From: Eubacteriales bacterium
GTDB lineage: Bacteria; Bacillota; Clostridia; Christensenellales; CAG-138
NCBI GenBank assembly: GCA_028694155.1
Contig: JAQUTY010000003.1
Span: 68,178-132,177 of the forward strand
Direction: 5' to 3'
Length of the DNA: 64,000 nt
Shown: positions 24,781 to 34,438 of the stretch, piece after piece
How the letters are laid out: each line of letters starts with the position of its first letter
How positions within the stretch are numbered: the stretch's first letter is position 1
Notes under the pieces: model-generated
Databases searched by the model: none
The model's input: the letters and a program-made list of their open reading frames with translations, nothing else
What the model was told of the DNA's origin: nothing
Position numbers and translations under genes: made by a program

Positions 24781-25905
24781 TCCTCTCCAAATTATCGTTT
24801 GGTATCTTGTCAGAACCTGTTGGGCAACTGTACTCCACGGCAACGGAAATACCTTTTGAGCTTCAATACCCACTTGATTACATAAGGGCAGCGCATCAAT
24901 TATGCAGGAGCATATACTTTCAGGTGTGTCCTCGCAAAGAAACCCATTTTCATTATGTATCATTCCTTCGGAAGCACACGAATTACGAATAACTAAACTT
25001 GGGGTCAGTGCTGCCGCCGCCTCTCTAACTACCAGACCGCAGGTGTCATATAACGAAGGAAAAATTAAAAGATCAGCTCTTCCGTAGATGCTTTTCATTA
25101 TGTCACGATCAACTATTTGACCTGTGAATACGGTTCGATTGCTGAGTCCAAGATCGCTGACAAGCTGCTTAATCTTTTCGGAATCAGGCCCCTGCCCTAC
25201 GAACACCATCTTAAAATCATCGTACTTCTTTGCATAAAGCGCAAGCGCTTCGATTATGTGACGTATGTTCTTTTTGAAATTTTGCTGACCAACAAACAGA
25301 AACACTTTCCCGTCACCAAGGTTAAATTTTTCTTGAGCAGTCTTGCAATCCTGCTCTGTGGGATACCAAAGGTCTGTTCCATTAGGCATTATGAATATAT
25401 CCCTCTTGTAGCCATAGCTTTCCAGCACCTCGGCGCTGCTGGGGTTTACTGTCCAAACTTCATCACAACTGTAATAAAAGCGGACGATGTAACTTATCAC
25501 TGCTTTTGCCAGAATATCGCTGTGCGTTTTGGAGTAGAAATCGTCATAATACTTTGAGTGAAAAGATGCCACAATGGGTATGCCTTTTTGCTTAGCTACT
25601 CTCTTTGCCTCATGTCCTGCCGTAAACGGACTGTGCGCATGTACTATGTCAAATCTAGTTTTACTGACGAGCGAATTATAGGAAATGTCGATAAAAGGAA
25701 GCCCCAGTCGATAAGCCTCTTTGGGTATAGGGATACTAGTATAGTTCATTGAACTAATGCCGATTACCATATCCTTATTGGGCTTGGGAGCGACATAGTA
25801 GCATTTGTTTCCATCGTTATTTAGTTGCTTTACATAATTGCTGACGACTGTTCCTACCCCATCAAGTTCAGGTGGAAAAACGTCGCAAAATTCTCCAATA
25901 ATCAT
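24775..25905 (-). CDS. Family 4 (GT-B) glycosyltransferase
   Basis: A 376-residue retaining glycosyltransferase. The N-terminus MIIGEFCDVFPPELDGVGTV contains the glycine-rich acceptor loop. FVGQQNFKKNIRHIIEAL is the start of the nucleotide-sugar domain, and FPSLYDTCGLVVREAAA is the donor-binding acidic motif of GT4 enzymes. The overall layout resembles enzymes that glucosylate diacylglycerol (membrane glycolipids) or make cell-surface polysaccharides; which of these cannot be decided. It stands 31 bases upstream of nothing related on its own strand; VanZ precedes it. Confidence 0.85.
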   Translation of the reverse strand: MIIGEFCDVFPPELDGVGTVVSNYVKQLNNDGNKCYYVAPKPNKDMVIGISSMNYTSIPIPKEAYRLGLPFIDISYNSLVSKTRFDIVHAHSPFTAGHEAKRVAKQKGIPIVASFHSKYYDDFYSKTHSDILAKAVISYIVRFYYSCDEVWTVNPSSAEVLESYGYKRDIFIMPNGTDLWYPTEQDCKTAQEKFNLGDGKVFLFVGQQNFKKNIRHIIEALALYAKKYDDFKMVFVGQGPDSEKIKQLVSDLGLSNRTVFTGQIVDRDIMKSIYGRADLLIFPSLYDTCGLVVREAAAALTPSLVIRNSCASEGMIHNENGFLCEDTPESICSCIIDALPLCNQVGIEAQKVFPLPWSTVAQQVLTRYQTIIWRGK

Positions 25906-25936
25906 GACTATATTTTAGCATGATTGACTGATTATT

Positions 25937-26590
25937 TCAACCGCATAATTTTAGTATTATATCTGCAGTTGTGGGTACTCCAAGTGTCAGACACACCACC
26001 AGCCAAGCAAGAACCCGTCTTTTTTTGTTGTCAGTGCTAGAGAGAATACACTCCGTAGCCTTTACGTTCCTAAACCAATGTTCTGCCAGCACATACACCG
26101 CATGTCCGAACACTCCGCCCACTAGATTAGCAAGCACATCATCAATATCTGCTGTTCGTCCTATCATAAGCTGAACAATTTCGATACATATGGTTATTGC
26201 AAGGCAAATCAAAATTGTTTTCCACGCACCATTACGCAGGCGTTCAAATACACACGGAAGTAAAAAGCCAAGTGGAATAAACATAAATACATTCCACATA
26301 ACCTGTGAGCTCCATGCTCCCCCGTCCTCCGTATATGCGTATATTATCTCGGAGAATGGAACCAGATTAACTCTGTAACAAACATTGTGTATGGACGGCG
26401 AAGGTGACGCCCAAAATATGACAACCCACACAAGCATCAAAAAGTAGCCGACAAGTGTATAATTGGCTACATGTTTCAGTATCGCAATGTCTCGTTTCCC
26501 TTTTCTCCAGATGAAAAATGGGCAATAAGCAATCGCTGCTAACACCGCAGCGATTGGCAGCATTACTACTGCATTTTCAAAGTATCGCAC
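25937..26590 (-). CDS. VanZ-family membrane protein
   Basis: A 217-residue protein with about five hydrophobic segments and the VanZ-like block NLVPFSEII ... NVFMFIPLGFLLP ... IGRTADIDDVLANLVGG. VanZ proteins are linked to teicoplanin resistance in some organisms but most are of unknown role. The GTG at 26590 is chosen because GGAGG lies five bases before it; an earlier in-frame GTG at 26602 contains that ribosome site. A perfect 8-bp stem (ACCTTGTT 26601-26608 with AACAAGGT 26621-26628) ends right against the ribosome site and may separate this gene from the citrate lyase operon. Confidence 0.78.
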   Translation of the reverse strand: MRYFENAVVMLPIAAVLAAIAYCPFFIWRKGKRDIAILKHVANYTLVGYFLMLVWVVIFWASPSPSIHNVCYRVNLVPFSEIIYAYTEDGGAWSSQVMWNVFMFIPLGFLLPCVFERLRNGAWKTILICLAITICIEIVQLMIGRTADIDDVLANLVGGVFGHAVYVLAEHWFRNVKATECILSSTDNKKRRVLAWLVVCLTLGVPTTADIILKLCG

Positions 26591-26643
26591 ATTCGCCTCC
26601 ACCTTGTTTTTCTACATATTAACAAGGTAATGCGACATATTTG

Positions 26644-27888
26644 TCAAATAAAGGCGGATAATACTCGGAGTTTCGACATGAATAATGCAAGCGCAAGCAC
26701 ATCGGCGCAGCCACCCGCACTTATGTTCCTGTCAATACATTCAGCGTCCAGCGACAGTATGCCCTCGGTTCTGACTTCAGAAGGAAGCAACAAAATTTCG
26801 TCTGCCTTTCGTTGAAGCCAAGTTAGCTCACCCTCACCGCATCTGAAAAGCACATTCGTATCTATTAGATCGGACATGATATGCAATAGGACGTCCACAG
26901 GCGTTTGATGCAGCAAGAGCAGCTTTGCAGCCTTGCGAGCATGGGTAAGCCCATTTATAGCTTCACCTATCACCCCTACATTTCCATACTTTCGCCTTAC
27001 TTTAGCACCATGCGTATCTGCAGGAGGATCGAAGGCTTTTGCCAGTTTTATTACCGTCTCAAAAGGATTCTCTCCATCATAGAGCCAACGTCCAATGGAA
27101 TACAGCAGCAGTAGGAAGGAAAAATTTGCTCCTTTGTGTGTGTTAATGCCTTTTGTAGCTGCATACATCGCTTTTTCAGCATTCAGTCCGATAGCCCTCA
27201 ATTCACTCAGCGAAGATCCGCCCGACAATCCTAGAGACACAGCTTGAAAAAAATAGGGGCGTAGGCTTTTTGCGCTTGCAATAAACATATCGACATTCAT
27301 ATCTGTATGCGATCCATTATTGTTTAGGTCCACCAATCCGGCTTTAGGAGTTGTGCGCACTTCCTCTATAAGAGCGTTGACTGCCCGTTTTGATAGATTT
27401 TCGGCAGCAAACATATAAAGAATATCATCTGTTCTGCTCTTAACCGCTTCAAGTCCATGCGTTCGGTTCCGAGCGCAAGCTTGAGCCTGTTCATTGCACA
27501 CAATGCAGCTTCTGGCAATGTCTCTTGACAACTTAATTCCGTTAGTGTCGAGGACATCCATATCAAACAGCCTGCCAATTAAGTCCGAATCCTCTATCTT
27601 GATGGTGATGTTTTTCAATTCATTGGCATCTTTTGAGTAAACAAAGTATCCTTCACACCCAGTTGGTTCATAAAATACTTCACTATGTATGGGAGCATAA
27701 CGTGTGAGTTCATCTACCCCATAATCGAAAGCAAGTAGAATTTTGGGGGAGATTTTCACATCGCCTGCAATGTTCATTGTAAAGCAAACAATCGGCAGAT
27801 GAAACCTGTCAAGAAGTTCATCCTGCCTATGCTTGCGCCGTTCTCGCGCCATTAGCATATCTTTAAGCTCTATCTTTACAGTAGGCAT
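26644..27888 (-). CDS. citXG: CitXG fusion: citrate lyase holo-ACP synthase plus prosthetic-group precursor synthase
   Basis: A 414-residue bifunctional enzyme. The N-terminal CitX domain (about 1-165; MARERRKHRQDELL, GRLFDMDV, CIVCNEQAQACARNRTHG) transfers phosphoribosyl-dephospho-CoA to the CitD carrier. The C-terminal CitG domain (about 190-414; TPKAGLVDLNNNGSHTDMN, GINTHKGANFSFLLLL, GNVGVIGEAINGLTHARKA) makes the triphosphoribosyl-dephospho-CoA precursor. Fusions of the two are known in some bacteria. ATG at 27888 is one of three possible starts (27921, 27897, 27888), all overlapping the end of citC; none has a strong ribosome site, so coupling is likely. Last gene of the cit operon. Confidence 0.9.
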   Translation of the reverse strand: MPTVKIELKDMLMARERRKHRQDELLDRFHLPIVCFTMNIAGDVKISPKILLAFDYGVDELTRYAPIHSEVFYEPTGCEGYFVYSKDANELKNITIKIEDSDLIGRLFDMDVLDTNGIKLSRDIARSCIVCNEQAQACARNRTHGLEAVKSRTDDILYMFAAENLSKRAVNALIEEVRTTPKAGLVDLNNNGSHTDMNVDMFIASAKSLRPYFFQAVSLGLSGGSSLSELRAIGLNAEKAMYAATKGINTHKGANFSFLLLLYSIGRWLYDGENPFETVIKLAKAFDPPADTHGAKVRRKYGNVGVIGEAINGLTHARKAAKLLLLHQTPVDVLLHIMSDLIDTNVLFRCGEGELTWLQRKADEILLLPSEVRTEGILSLDAECIDRNISAGGCADVLALALFMSKLRVLSAFI

Positions 27889-28831
27889 ATACTTCATCGT
27901 TGACCAGCGGTTGGATTCCATCTACATCGCCATCTGCAAGCAACTTTCGTACTTTGCTCGCACTGATGCTATCCAATCTCGGTATCTCAATAAGCTCAAT
28001 TCCAAATTTGGCAAGTAGCTCCTTCATTCTTTGATTATATTTATTAGTGACAACAGAGAAAGGCTCCTCTCCCACAAAGCGTTTATTTATCCCCAGTGCA
28101 GGTGCGATACTTTGTGCGAAAATGGTGATATCTATATCCATCCAAGCATCCTCGGCTGCGGAATCACTTCTTATAAAGTATGTAGGAAAGGTCGCCTTTG
28201 AAATGATGTATGCTCCGCTTTGATGTACCGATACATTTTCTAGCGAAGCCACGGCATTTTTAACAAAAGTGTATCTGACATGCGGCGGAAACATCGAGCC
28301 ATTTTCGCTGACTACAAAGACGTAGAGATGGTCACAATGCGAAGCTGCATATTTAATTAGATGCAGGTGTCCTCTTGTCATAGGGTCGCAGTTGCATATA
28401 ACGCAACCGTTGTTGCCGCTATATTTAGGTATGCCGTTTATAAACGAATTGACGCCATTTCTGTTGTTCTCCATCATTAACGCCTTATCCGTCTTACATA
28501 CGGAAAAGAAACCTAGGGATGTAAACAATCTTTCATGCTCTGGCTTTGTGAACAAGAATAGATGGGAAAAGCCACGAGCATATGCTTCGGTAATAAGAGT
28601 AGACACGATGGAAGCGCAAGCTCCACTCCCCTCCGCCTCTTTGTCAACGGCAATCTGCTTCAAGATGTTGCCTTTGAGTGAGCCGCAGGCAACGAGTTTA
28701 TCACCGTCAAACAACAGGGCGGTATAGTCTGCGTCATTTTCATTTTTAAGACCGCAAACGGATAACAAACTATTATATTGTTGCAGCCGCGATGGAGGTA
28801 CCAAGGCGGCTGCTTCAATTTGAAAAAACAT
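27863..28831 (-). CDS. citC: Citrate lyase ligase
   Basis: A 322-residue enzyme that acetylates the thiol of the CitD prosthetic group, activating citrate lyase. An N-terminal GNAT-like domain (QIAVDKEAEGSGACASIVSTL, residues about 68-90) is followed by a nucleotidyltransferase domain with GCVICNCDPMTRGHLHLI, the family's HxxH-type ATP site, and SISASKVRKLL near the end. Starts at ATG 28831, overlapping the citF stop by one base. Central member of the cit operon. Confidence 0.94.
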   Translation of the reverse strand: MFFQIEAAALVPPSRLQQYNSLLSVCGLKNENDADYTALLFDGDKLVACGSLKGNILKQIAVDKEAEGSGACASIVSTLITEAYARGFSHLFLFTKPEHERLFTSLGFFSVCKTDKALMMENNRNGVNSFINGIPKYSGNNGCVICNCDPMTRGHLHLIKYAASHCDHLYVFVVSENGSMFPPHVRYTFVKNAVASLENVSVHQSGAYIISKATFPTYFIRSDSAAEDAWMDIDITIFAQSIAPALGINKRFVGEEPFSVVTNKYNQRMKELLAKFGIELIEIPRLDSISASKVRKLLADGDVDGIQPLVNDEVYAYCKDRA

Positions 28832-30366
28832 TACTCCTCAACTTGTCGGATAACATCTATGACCGTGTTATCTCTATACATCACAACGCCCACAATCTTA
28901 TCTGTGTAGCAAATGTCCTCAGGAACGCCTACGATACGTTCTGCTCGCCTTTGCAGCGTCTCAATATCAAATACGGGCAGACCCGCACTCAATAAGCGGT
29001 CCTTTATTTCTGGGCGCAGAGGATTAACCGCTATGCCTTGATCGGTAACGACTACGTCTACGATTGCGCCCGGAGTTACAATGGTGTTGACCTTTTTGAC
29101 GATGGTTGGTATTCTTCCTCGTGTCAGAGGTGCAACGATAATGGAGATGCTTGCACCATCCGCAGTGTCGGGATGTCCTCCAATCGCTCCACGAATAACT
29201 CCATCAGAACCTGTCAGAACATTTATGTTGAAGTTGACGTCTATCTCCAATGCGGAAAGTACAACAAAGTCCAACTGATTGACCGCAGCTCCTCCGTTTA
29301 TTATGCTTGCATAGTAAGAAGCATCAATCTGCTGATGAAAACGGTTGTTTTTAAGTGATTCTGCCGCTATTAGGTCAAAGGATTGCACGTCCAAGATTCT
29401 ATCAATTAGCCCTTCTTCGTGCATCTCAACAATTTGCCCTGTAATTCCACCCAGAGCAAAGCGACAACGTATGTTGTCACGTTCCATCTTTTCGCGTAAA
29501 AAGCGTGCGGTTGCTAGTGATGCACCGCCGCTTCCCATCTGCATGGAAAAGCCATCATAGAAGTACCCCGATGCCTCTATCACATCGGCTGCGGTCTTTG
29601 CTATCAATAGCTCCTTGGGATTCTTCGTAAAACGAGTTGAACCACTCATGATGCCTTGTGCATCGCCTATTGCATCGACCCTTACTACATAGTTTACGTT
29701 TGCTTCAGAGATTGCAAACGGTGCGTTTGGGAATCTCACAATATGATCCGTCAAAATGACCGTTTGACGAGCGTATAGTGCATCGAGTTTAGCATATCCT
29801 AAACTGCCGCAACTGGTAGCATTGTCCTGCTCACGGCTGTATCCGTTAGCGTTGCCATATGGATCGCATGAGGGTGCGCCCAAAAATGCCACATCTATCT
29901 TCACCTCTCCGCTTTCTATTGCGGCGGCACGCCCTCCATGTGAACGGAATACTACTGGAAATTCCATCAGACCGCGCGATATTTGCTCTGCAAGCTCGCC
30001 GCGCATACCACTAGTCTCAATATGCTTAACCACACCATTTTGAATGTGTTTAATCAACGGAGCATGAACTTCATTGAGGGAGCTCGCAGCAATGGTTAAT
30101 CCCTTAATTCCCATCTTTGCAATCTCGTCCATGACCAGGTTGATAATATAGTCTCCGTTTCTGAAGTGATGATGGAATGAAATTGTCATTCCGTCCTTTA
30201 GCCCCGTTCTAATTATCGCTTCACGAATTGAGGGCAGAATCTTGTTCTTAGTGAGCATTCTGTCCTGAAAAGTTTGCGTTTGTTGCGGAAGTACACCGTT
30301 GAATGCACCATGCTGTGCATTTATCTCGGATATATGGGGAATTGAATCGATTATGCTCTTATCCAT
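28831..30366 (-). CDS. citF: Citrate lyase alpha subunit (citrate:acetyl-ACP transferase)
   Basis: A 511-residue CoA-transferase family protein that exchanges acetyl-CitD for citryl-CitD. Start at 30366 (MDKSIIDSIPHISEINAQHG) with AGGAGG upstream; longer readings overlap citE. DGMTISFHHHFRNGDYIIN, GSLGYAKLDALYARQTVIL and GGHPDTADGASISIIVAPL are characteristic of CitF. The C-terminal DKIVGVVMYRDNTVIDVIRQV is intact, so length is normal. Works with CitE and CitD to cleave citrate into acetate and oxaloacetate. Confidence 0.95.
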   Translation of the reverse strand: MDKSIIDSIPHISEINAQHGAFNGVLPQQTQTFQDRMLTKNKILPSIREAIIRTGLKDGMTISFHHHFRNGDYIINLVMDEIAKMGIKGLTIAASSLNEVHAPLIKHIQNGVVKHIETSGMRGELAEQISRGLMEFPVVFRSHGGRAAAIESGEVKIDVAFLGAPSCDPYGNANGYSREQDNATSCGSLGYAKLDALYARQTVILTDHIVRFPNAPFAISEANVNYVVRVDAIGDAQGIMSGSTRFTKNPKELLIAKTAADVIEASGYFYDGFSMQMGSGGASLATARFLREKMERDNIRCRFALGGITGQIVEMHEEGLIDRILDVQSFDLIAAESLKNNRFHQQIDASYYASIINGGAAVNQLDFVVLSALEIDVNFNINVLTGSDGVIRGAIGGHPDTADGASISIIVAPLTRGRIPTIVKKVNTIVTPGAIVDVVVTDQGIAVNPLRPEIKDRLLSAGLPVFDIETLQRRAERIVGVPEDICYTDKIVGVVMYRDNTVIDVIRQVEE

Positions 30367-30370
30367 TATG

Positions 30371-31258
30371 TTAGACCTCCTCGATTGGAATGATGTTTGC
30401 TGCATCATAAAGTTCAAGCAACCTCTCGGCACGAATAACAACGGGTTTGTCAATCATCTTGCCGTTGAGACTTGCTACGCCACTGCCACGTTTGTTTGCT
30501 TCGGCAATCGCTTGCATGATTGCCCGTGCCTTGGTAAGATCTTTCTCGCTAGGCATAAATGCCTTGTGCAGCGGAGCAATCTGACGAGGATTTATCACGC
30601 TCTTACCATCGAACCCTAATTTTTTGATAAGCTCAACTTCTCTTAGAAATCCTTCTTCGTTGTTTACATCAGAATATACGGTGTCGATCGCATCAATGCC
30701 TGCGGCTCTTGCTGCATTTAGAATCACATTTCTGGCGAAAAACAATTCAGTGCCATCGCTTCTGGTGGTTTTTAGATCAGTAACATAGTCCTCTGCGCCA
30801 AGAGCAATTCCGATCAAACGCTTGCTCGAACATGCAATCTGATACGCATTCAGAACGCCTTTTGCACTTTCAATGGCGGCCATCATGCCCGTAGAGCCAA
30901 CCTCTATACCTGCATCTGCTTCAATTCGAGCTATCTCTCTTTCGCAGTCGATTATATCCTGCGCCGTCTCTGTTTTGGGCAGTCGAATTACGTTTGGCTT
31001 TGCTCTTACTATCGCTTCAAGGTCTTCGATGCCCAGTCCGCTTGACAGGTCGTTAATCCTTACCACTAGTTCCTTTTTGCCGTATCTTAATGACATTAAC
31101 GCCTGATACACAAGAGCTCTTGCCGCATCTTTTTCAGTAACAGCAACCGAATCCTCAAGGTCAAACATAATGCTGTCTGAACCATATATATGAGCATCAC
31201 GAATCATTCCCGGATTATTTCCCGGGACAAAGAGCATACTTCTTCTCAGCTGCCTCAT
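30371..31258 (-). CDS. citE: Citrate lyase beta subunit (citryl-ACP lyase)
   Basis: A 295-residue HpcH/HpaI-aldolase fold enzyme that splits citryl-CitD to oxaloacetate and acetyl-CitD. RRSMLFVPGNNPGMIRDAH, DSIMFDLEDSVAVTEKDAAR (metal-ligand Glu/Asp), VVRINDL and GFDGKSVINPRQIAPLH are typical. The start overlaps the end of citD (ATGA type), and the stop is four bases before the citF ATG. Confidence 0.95.
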   Translation of the reverse strand: MRQLRRSMLFVPGNNPGMIRDAHIYGSDSIMFDLEDSVAVTEKDAARALVYQALMSLRYGKKELVVRINDLSSGLGIEDLEAIVRAKPNVIRLPKTETAQDIIDCEREIARIEADAGIEVGSTGMMAAIESAKGVLNAYQIACSSKRLIGIALGAEDYVTDLKTTRSDGTELFFARNVILNAARAAGIDAIDTVYSDVNNEEGFLREVELIKKLGFDGKSVINPRQIAPLHKAFMPSEKDLTKARAIMQAIAEANKRGSGVASLNGKMIDKPVVIRAERLLELYDAANIIPIEEV

Positions 31259-31551
31259 TGCTTAGTCCTCCAAACATATTGGTCACTGCCGGCTGCTCGA
31301 TGTGCCGCCGTTTCTACTCTGGCGCGAACGGTACAGTCCAATGCGCCTTTGTCTGTCGCAGTAACACACGCAGCATCGACATCGAGCTCCTCTAAGGTGC
31401 TCTGAATGATGTGCTCGATTTGCTTGCCGAACTGCTGCATAACGCTGCTGCTCAAATGCAGATCAATTCCCTTTGTCTCCTTTGGTTCGATGCGAATCAT
31501 TATGTCGCTTGATTCCATCGTGCCAGCAATTCCGATTTGTTTAATATGCAT
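31255..31551 (-). CDS. citD: Citrate lyase gamma subunit (acyl carrier protein)
   Basis: A 98-residue carrier. The start is ATG 31551 (MHIKQIGIAGTMESSDIMIR) with GGGAGGG upstream. The serine in AGTMESSD (about Ser14) carries the phosphoribosyl-dephospho-CoA group made and attached by CitXG. First gene of the operon citD-E-F-C-XG. A weak promoter is possible on the minus strand (TTCCAA, 16 bases, TAAAAT at 31590-31585), 34 bases before the start. No citrate transporter, oxaloacetate decarboxylase or CitA/CitB sensor is next to it. Confidence 0.94.
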   Translation of the reverse strand: MHIKQIGIAGTMESSDIMIRIEPKETKGIDLHLSSSVMQQFGKQIEHIIQSTLEELDVDAACVTATDKGALDCTVRARVETAAHRAAGSDQYVWRTKQ

Positions 31552-31631
31552 AATGCCCTCCCAAATCCAAATATTCACGGTTACATTTTACCATGAATTA
31601 TAGGAATTGGAAGGGCTTAATAAAATATACT

Positions 31632-33398
31632 TTATTTTCCTAATGTTGGAAGCAGGTGAACGATGTAGCGGAGAATGCAGGACGCATCGGCTGCGGTAAC
31701 TTCACCATTGAGATCAACATCGGAATTTATTAGCTGTTGCGCGTTCAATGTGGTCAGATGGACGACGTGTCTGAGTATCGCAGTTGCATCTGATGCGTCA
31801 ATCGCATTGTCACAGTTTGCATCGCCATAAAATATCTCGCCAGTTGGACTAGCAGTAGGTGTTGCTGTTGGAGTTGCGGTAGGCGTTGCCGTTGGAGTGA
31901 CTTCATCGACACGCTTGTACAAATAAGACTGCTTGTAGTTGCTTGTTCCGTAAGAACGAAAATCCTCTTGATAGATGCTTATATATCTTCCCAAAGTCGT
32001 GCCAGATTCCATCAAAATTCCATTGGTATATCTGCTGTCCTCAGTTGCCGTAAAGGTATCTGCAGTATCTGACAGCAAATATCCGCTGCTATCGGCTCGA
32101 TATATGGTCAAATATTTTTCAGCTTCCGCATTGTAAATACTAAACCCTTTGGAACCGCCCAAATCCTGAACCGATGAAAAATGCCAAACGATTGACGACG
32201 ATGGATTCTTGATGGTGTTATTAGTTATCGTTACGTCCTCTGCGCCCATTCGTGATGAGGTGCAAATGTTGTTCATTGCGCCATCATAATTGCCGTTTAC
32301 TCCATAGATAATGTAGTCACCCTCGGTAATTTGGTTGATGTCGGTAACAAGTACATAATCGCCCTGTTGAGCCACTATTGGAGTAGATGTCGGCGTTGCT
32401 GTTGGTGTGGCGGTAATCAGAGGTGTAGGCGTGGGAGTGTAACCTTCGGGCGTGGGAGTGGGGCTGTTGCCAACTGTTCCTCCGTTACCGCTGGGCGTTT
32501 GATAATCATCCGGAACGTCCAGTCCAAAGATAAGCCATGCGTATTCAGGATAATCAATGAACACATTTCTGTTTCCTTGAATACCCTCAATTAAATCGTT
32601 GCGAGACATCTCCCATGTGTCAACAGGATCAAGCTCGACCCATTCAAGAAGAGTATCTAAGCTCTCAATAACCTTGTATCCGTTGTTAGCGTCATCATCT
32701 GAATCCATTGGTGGCAGATCTGCGCTTGCAACATTTTGATATAAATTTGGCTGCTGCCAGCGAACGTAAACATACAGCAATATGCGTGCAACATCGCCTT
32801 TTACGTTGTCGTTGACTTCGACAAGGTCTGCTGCGCTGTTATAATAAAGCACGGTATTTCCGCCATAGCTATATGTGGAATAGCTTGACAGCACACCTCG
32901 GACATTGCCCATGGTCATATTTCCACGAGTAGAATTTACAGCGGTATTTGTTGGTCTTAGATGATGCAGATCGCTGCCGCCGTTTTTTTGATAAAACCCT
33001 GCACGGCTTTTGGGCCAGACATGCTCTCGGTTGAAGCTGCTACTAACGGTATCACTATAAAACAATATCGTACCGGTTTTACCGCCTGATGCATCGGTGT
33101 AGGGCCAATAGCTAGTAAGACTGGTATACGAAACAGAATCGGTCATGGTGGTGCTCATAAGCGTATACAGCTTGCTCTTAATTGTATCAGGCGTCTGACC
33201 TGAAAGAGAACTAAAGGTATAGTCGCCCTTGTAATATGCTGCAGCTTGGGAAGAAAGCGAAGTTGCTGCAACATGGCGTGTCCCTGAGTTGTAGGTGCCG
33301 GCGGCCTCTACCTCTGTTAATTGCGGGGTAATCATCAATGCGCAGAACGCAAAGACTAATGCTAACACTAGTGCTATTTTTCGATATAAATTGTTCAT
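31632..33398 (-). CDS. Secreted endonuclease I-type nuclease with C-terminal dockerin
   Basis: A 588-residue exported protein; ATG 33398 (MNNLYRKIALVLALVFAF) with GGAG four bases upstream. A signal peptide ends near VEAA. The catalytic domain of the endonuclease I family (extracellular DNase, about residues 35-285) has NREHVWPKS (His about 126) and DLHHLRPTN. A Thr/Pro linker follows, then a domain of about 150 residues that looks like a beta-rich ligand-binding module, a second TPTAT linker, and a type I dockerin (about 525-588: GDANCDNAIDASDATAILR and DVDLNGEVTAADASCILRY). Dockerins bind cohesins on scaffoldins or the cell surface, so this DNase is probably displayed there. It likely recovers nucleotides from outside DNA. 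Confidence 0.9.
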   Translation of the reverse strand: MNNLYRKIALVLALVFAFCALMITPQLTEVEAAGTYNSGTRHVAATSLSSQAAAYYKGDYTFSSLSGQTPDTIKSKLYTLMSTTMTDSVSYTSLTSYWPYTDASGGKTGTILFYSDTVSSSFNREHVWPKSRAGFYQKNGGSDLHHLRPTNTAVNSTRGNMTMGNVRGVLSSYSTYSYGGNTVLYYNSAADLVEVNDNVKGDVARILLYVYVRWQQPNLYQNVASADLPPMDSDDDANNGYKVIESLDTLLEWVELDPVDTWEMSRNDLIEGIQGNRNVFIDYPEYAWLIFGLDVPDDYQTPSGNGGTVGNSPTPTPEGYTPTPTPLITATPTATPTSTPIVAQQGDYVLVTDINQITEGDYIIYGVNGNYDGAMNNICTSSRMGAEDVTITNNTIKNPSSSIVWHFSSVQDLGGSKGFSIYNAEAEKYLTIYRADSSGYLLSDTADTFTATEDSRYTNGILMESGTTLGRYISIYQEDFRSYGTSNYKQSYLYKRVDEVTPTATPTATPTATPTASPTGEIFYGDANCDNAIDASDATAILRHVVHLTTLNAQQLINSDVDLNGEVTAADASCILRYIVHLLPTLGK

Positions 33399-33504
33399 TT
33401 TCTCCAACCTTATCTAAATTCACTTAATGATACATCCTTTTTTTTGAAAGAGCAATAGTAATATTAGGAATTATATGATAAAATAAGTTTCTGTGAGGTA
33501 ATTC

Positions 33505-34437
33505 ATGTTAGCTGTGTATGTTATTGCACCCATATTTATATTCATCGTGGCTATGTTCATTGCTGCATACTGCTTTGTTTCTCTTGCCTGCAAGCGCAAG
33601 GACGCAAAAAAGTATGTGGGGGTCAACATGCTCGGCCCTTCTCCGCGCCTTAAATATCAAAATGAGATTGCTCAAAGCTACCAATGGGTTGCTAATATGA
33701 GCTGTATACCGCTGCAAATAATGAGTAAAGATGGGCTTAAACTCTACGCCAGACTAATTGAGCACGATAATGCAAAGGGCTGTGTTCTACTGTTTCACGG
33801 GTTCAGATCCTCACCTGAACGTGACCTGAATATCATGATTCCATATCTTTTTGGCAAGGGTTACAGCCTTTTGCTCTGCGATATGCGTGCTCACGGCAAA
33901 AGTGAGGGTAATTACATGACCTATGGTGTTTACGAGAGTGATGATTGTGTTCTTTGGGCGAAGCTTATGGCGGAGCGTTTCGGTGACAAGCTTTTATATT
34001 TGTATGGTACTTCAATGGGAGCTGCGACTGTGATGTTTGCATGTGGCAAGGATTTGCCCAATAGTGTAAGCGGAGTTATCGCAGATTGTGGATTTACTAG
34101 ACCATGGGATATACTAATACGGTCTTGGAAACGCAAAACGAAGATTTCGCCATATCCGCTGATGTATTTTGTGTGGCTTCTTATCAGACTTATTTGTGGA
34201 TATGATCTTAGAATATCCACCCAGACAGCTCTAAAAAATACAAATATCCCCATCCTATTTGTGCATGGTCAAAAAGACATAACGATATTGAGCCACATGA
34301 CAGAGCTGAATTATGCTGCCTGTGGATCGCTCAAAAAGCGATTGCTTCTGCTAAGCGAGGGCGAGCATTGCACCAACTTCTTAATCGGAGATATGAAATA
34401 TTTTTCTACGGTAGACACATTACTGGAGGGAGAATAA
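33505..34437 (+). CDS. Membrane-anchored alpha/beta hydrolase
   Basis: A 310-residue serine hydrolase with an N-terminal membrane anchor (AVYVIAPIFIFIVAMFIAAY). FHGFRSSPERD supplies the oxyanion region, YGTSMGAATV the GxSxG nucleophile (about Ser170), and HGQKD with EGEHC the Asp and His of the triad. This layout is common for S33-type or BAAT-like hydrolases of Bacillota such as the YqkD/Bem46 group; substrate unknown. GTGAGG precedes the ATG. The following lipid kinase gene starts two bases after the stop. Confidence 0.85.
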   Translation: MLAVYVIAPIFIFIVAMFIAAYCFVSLACKRKDAKKYVGVNMLGPSPRLKYQNEIAQSYQWVANMSCIPLQIMSKDGLKLYARLIEHDNAKGCVLLFHGFRSSPERDLNIMIPYLFGKGYSLLLCDMRAHGKSEGNYMTYGVYESDDCVLWAKLMAERFGDKLLYLYGTSMGAATVMFACGKDLPNSVSGVIADCGFTRPWDILIRSWKRKTKISPYPLMYFVWLLIRLICGYDLRISTQTALKNTNIPILFVHGQKDITILSHMTELNYAACGSLKKRLLLLSEGEHCTNFLIGDMKYFSTVDTLLEGE

Positions 34438-34438
34438 A

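Noticed and set aside
33408..33504. Promoter for the alpha/beta hydrolase gene
   Set aside because: TTGAAA at 33444 and TAAAAT at 33479 are 29 bases apart, too far for a standard promoter; no better pair was found.
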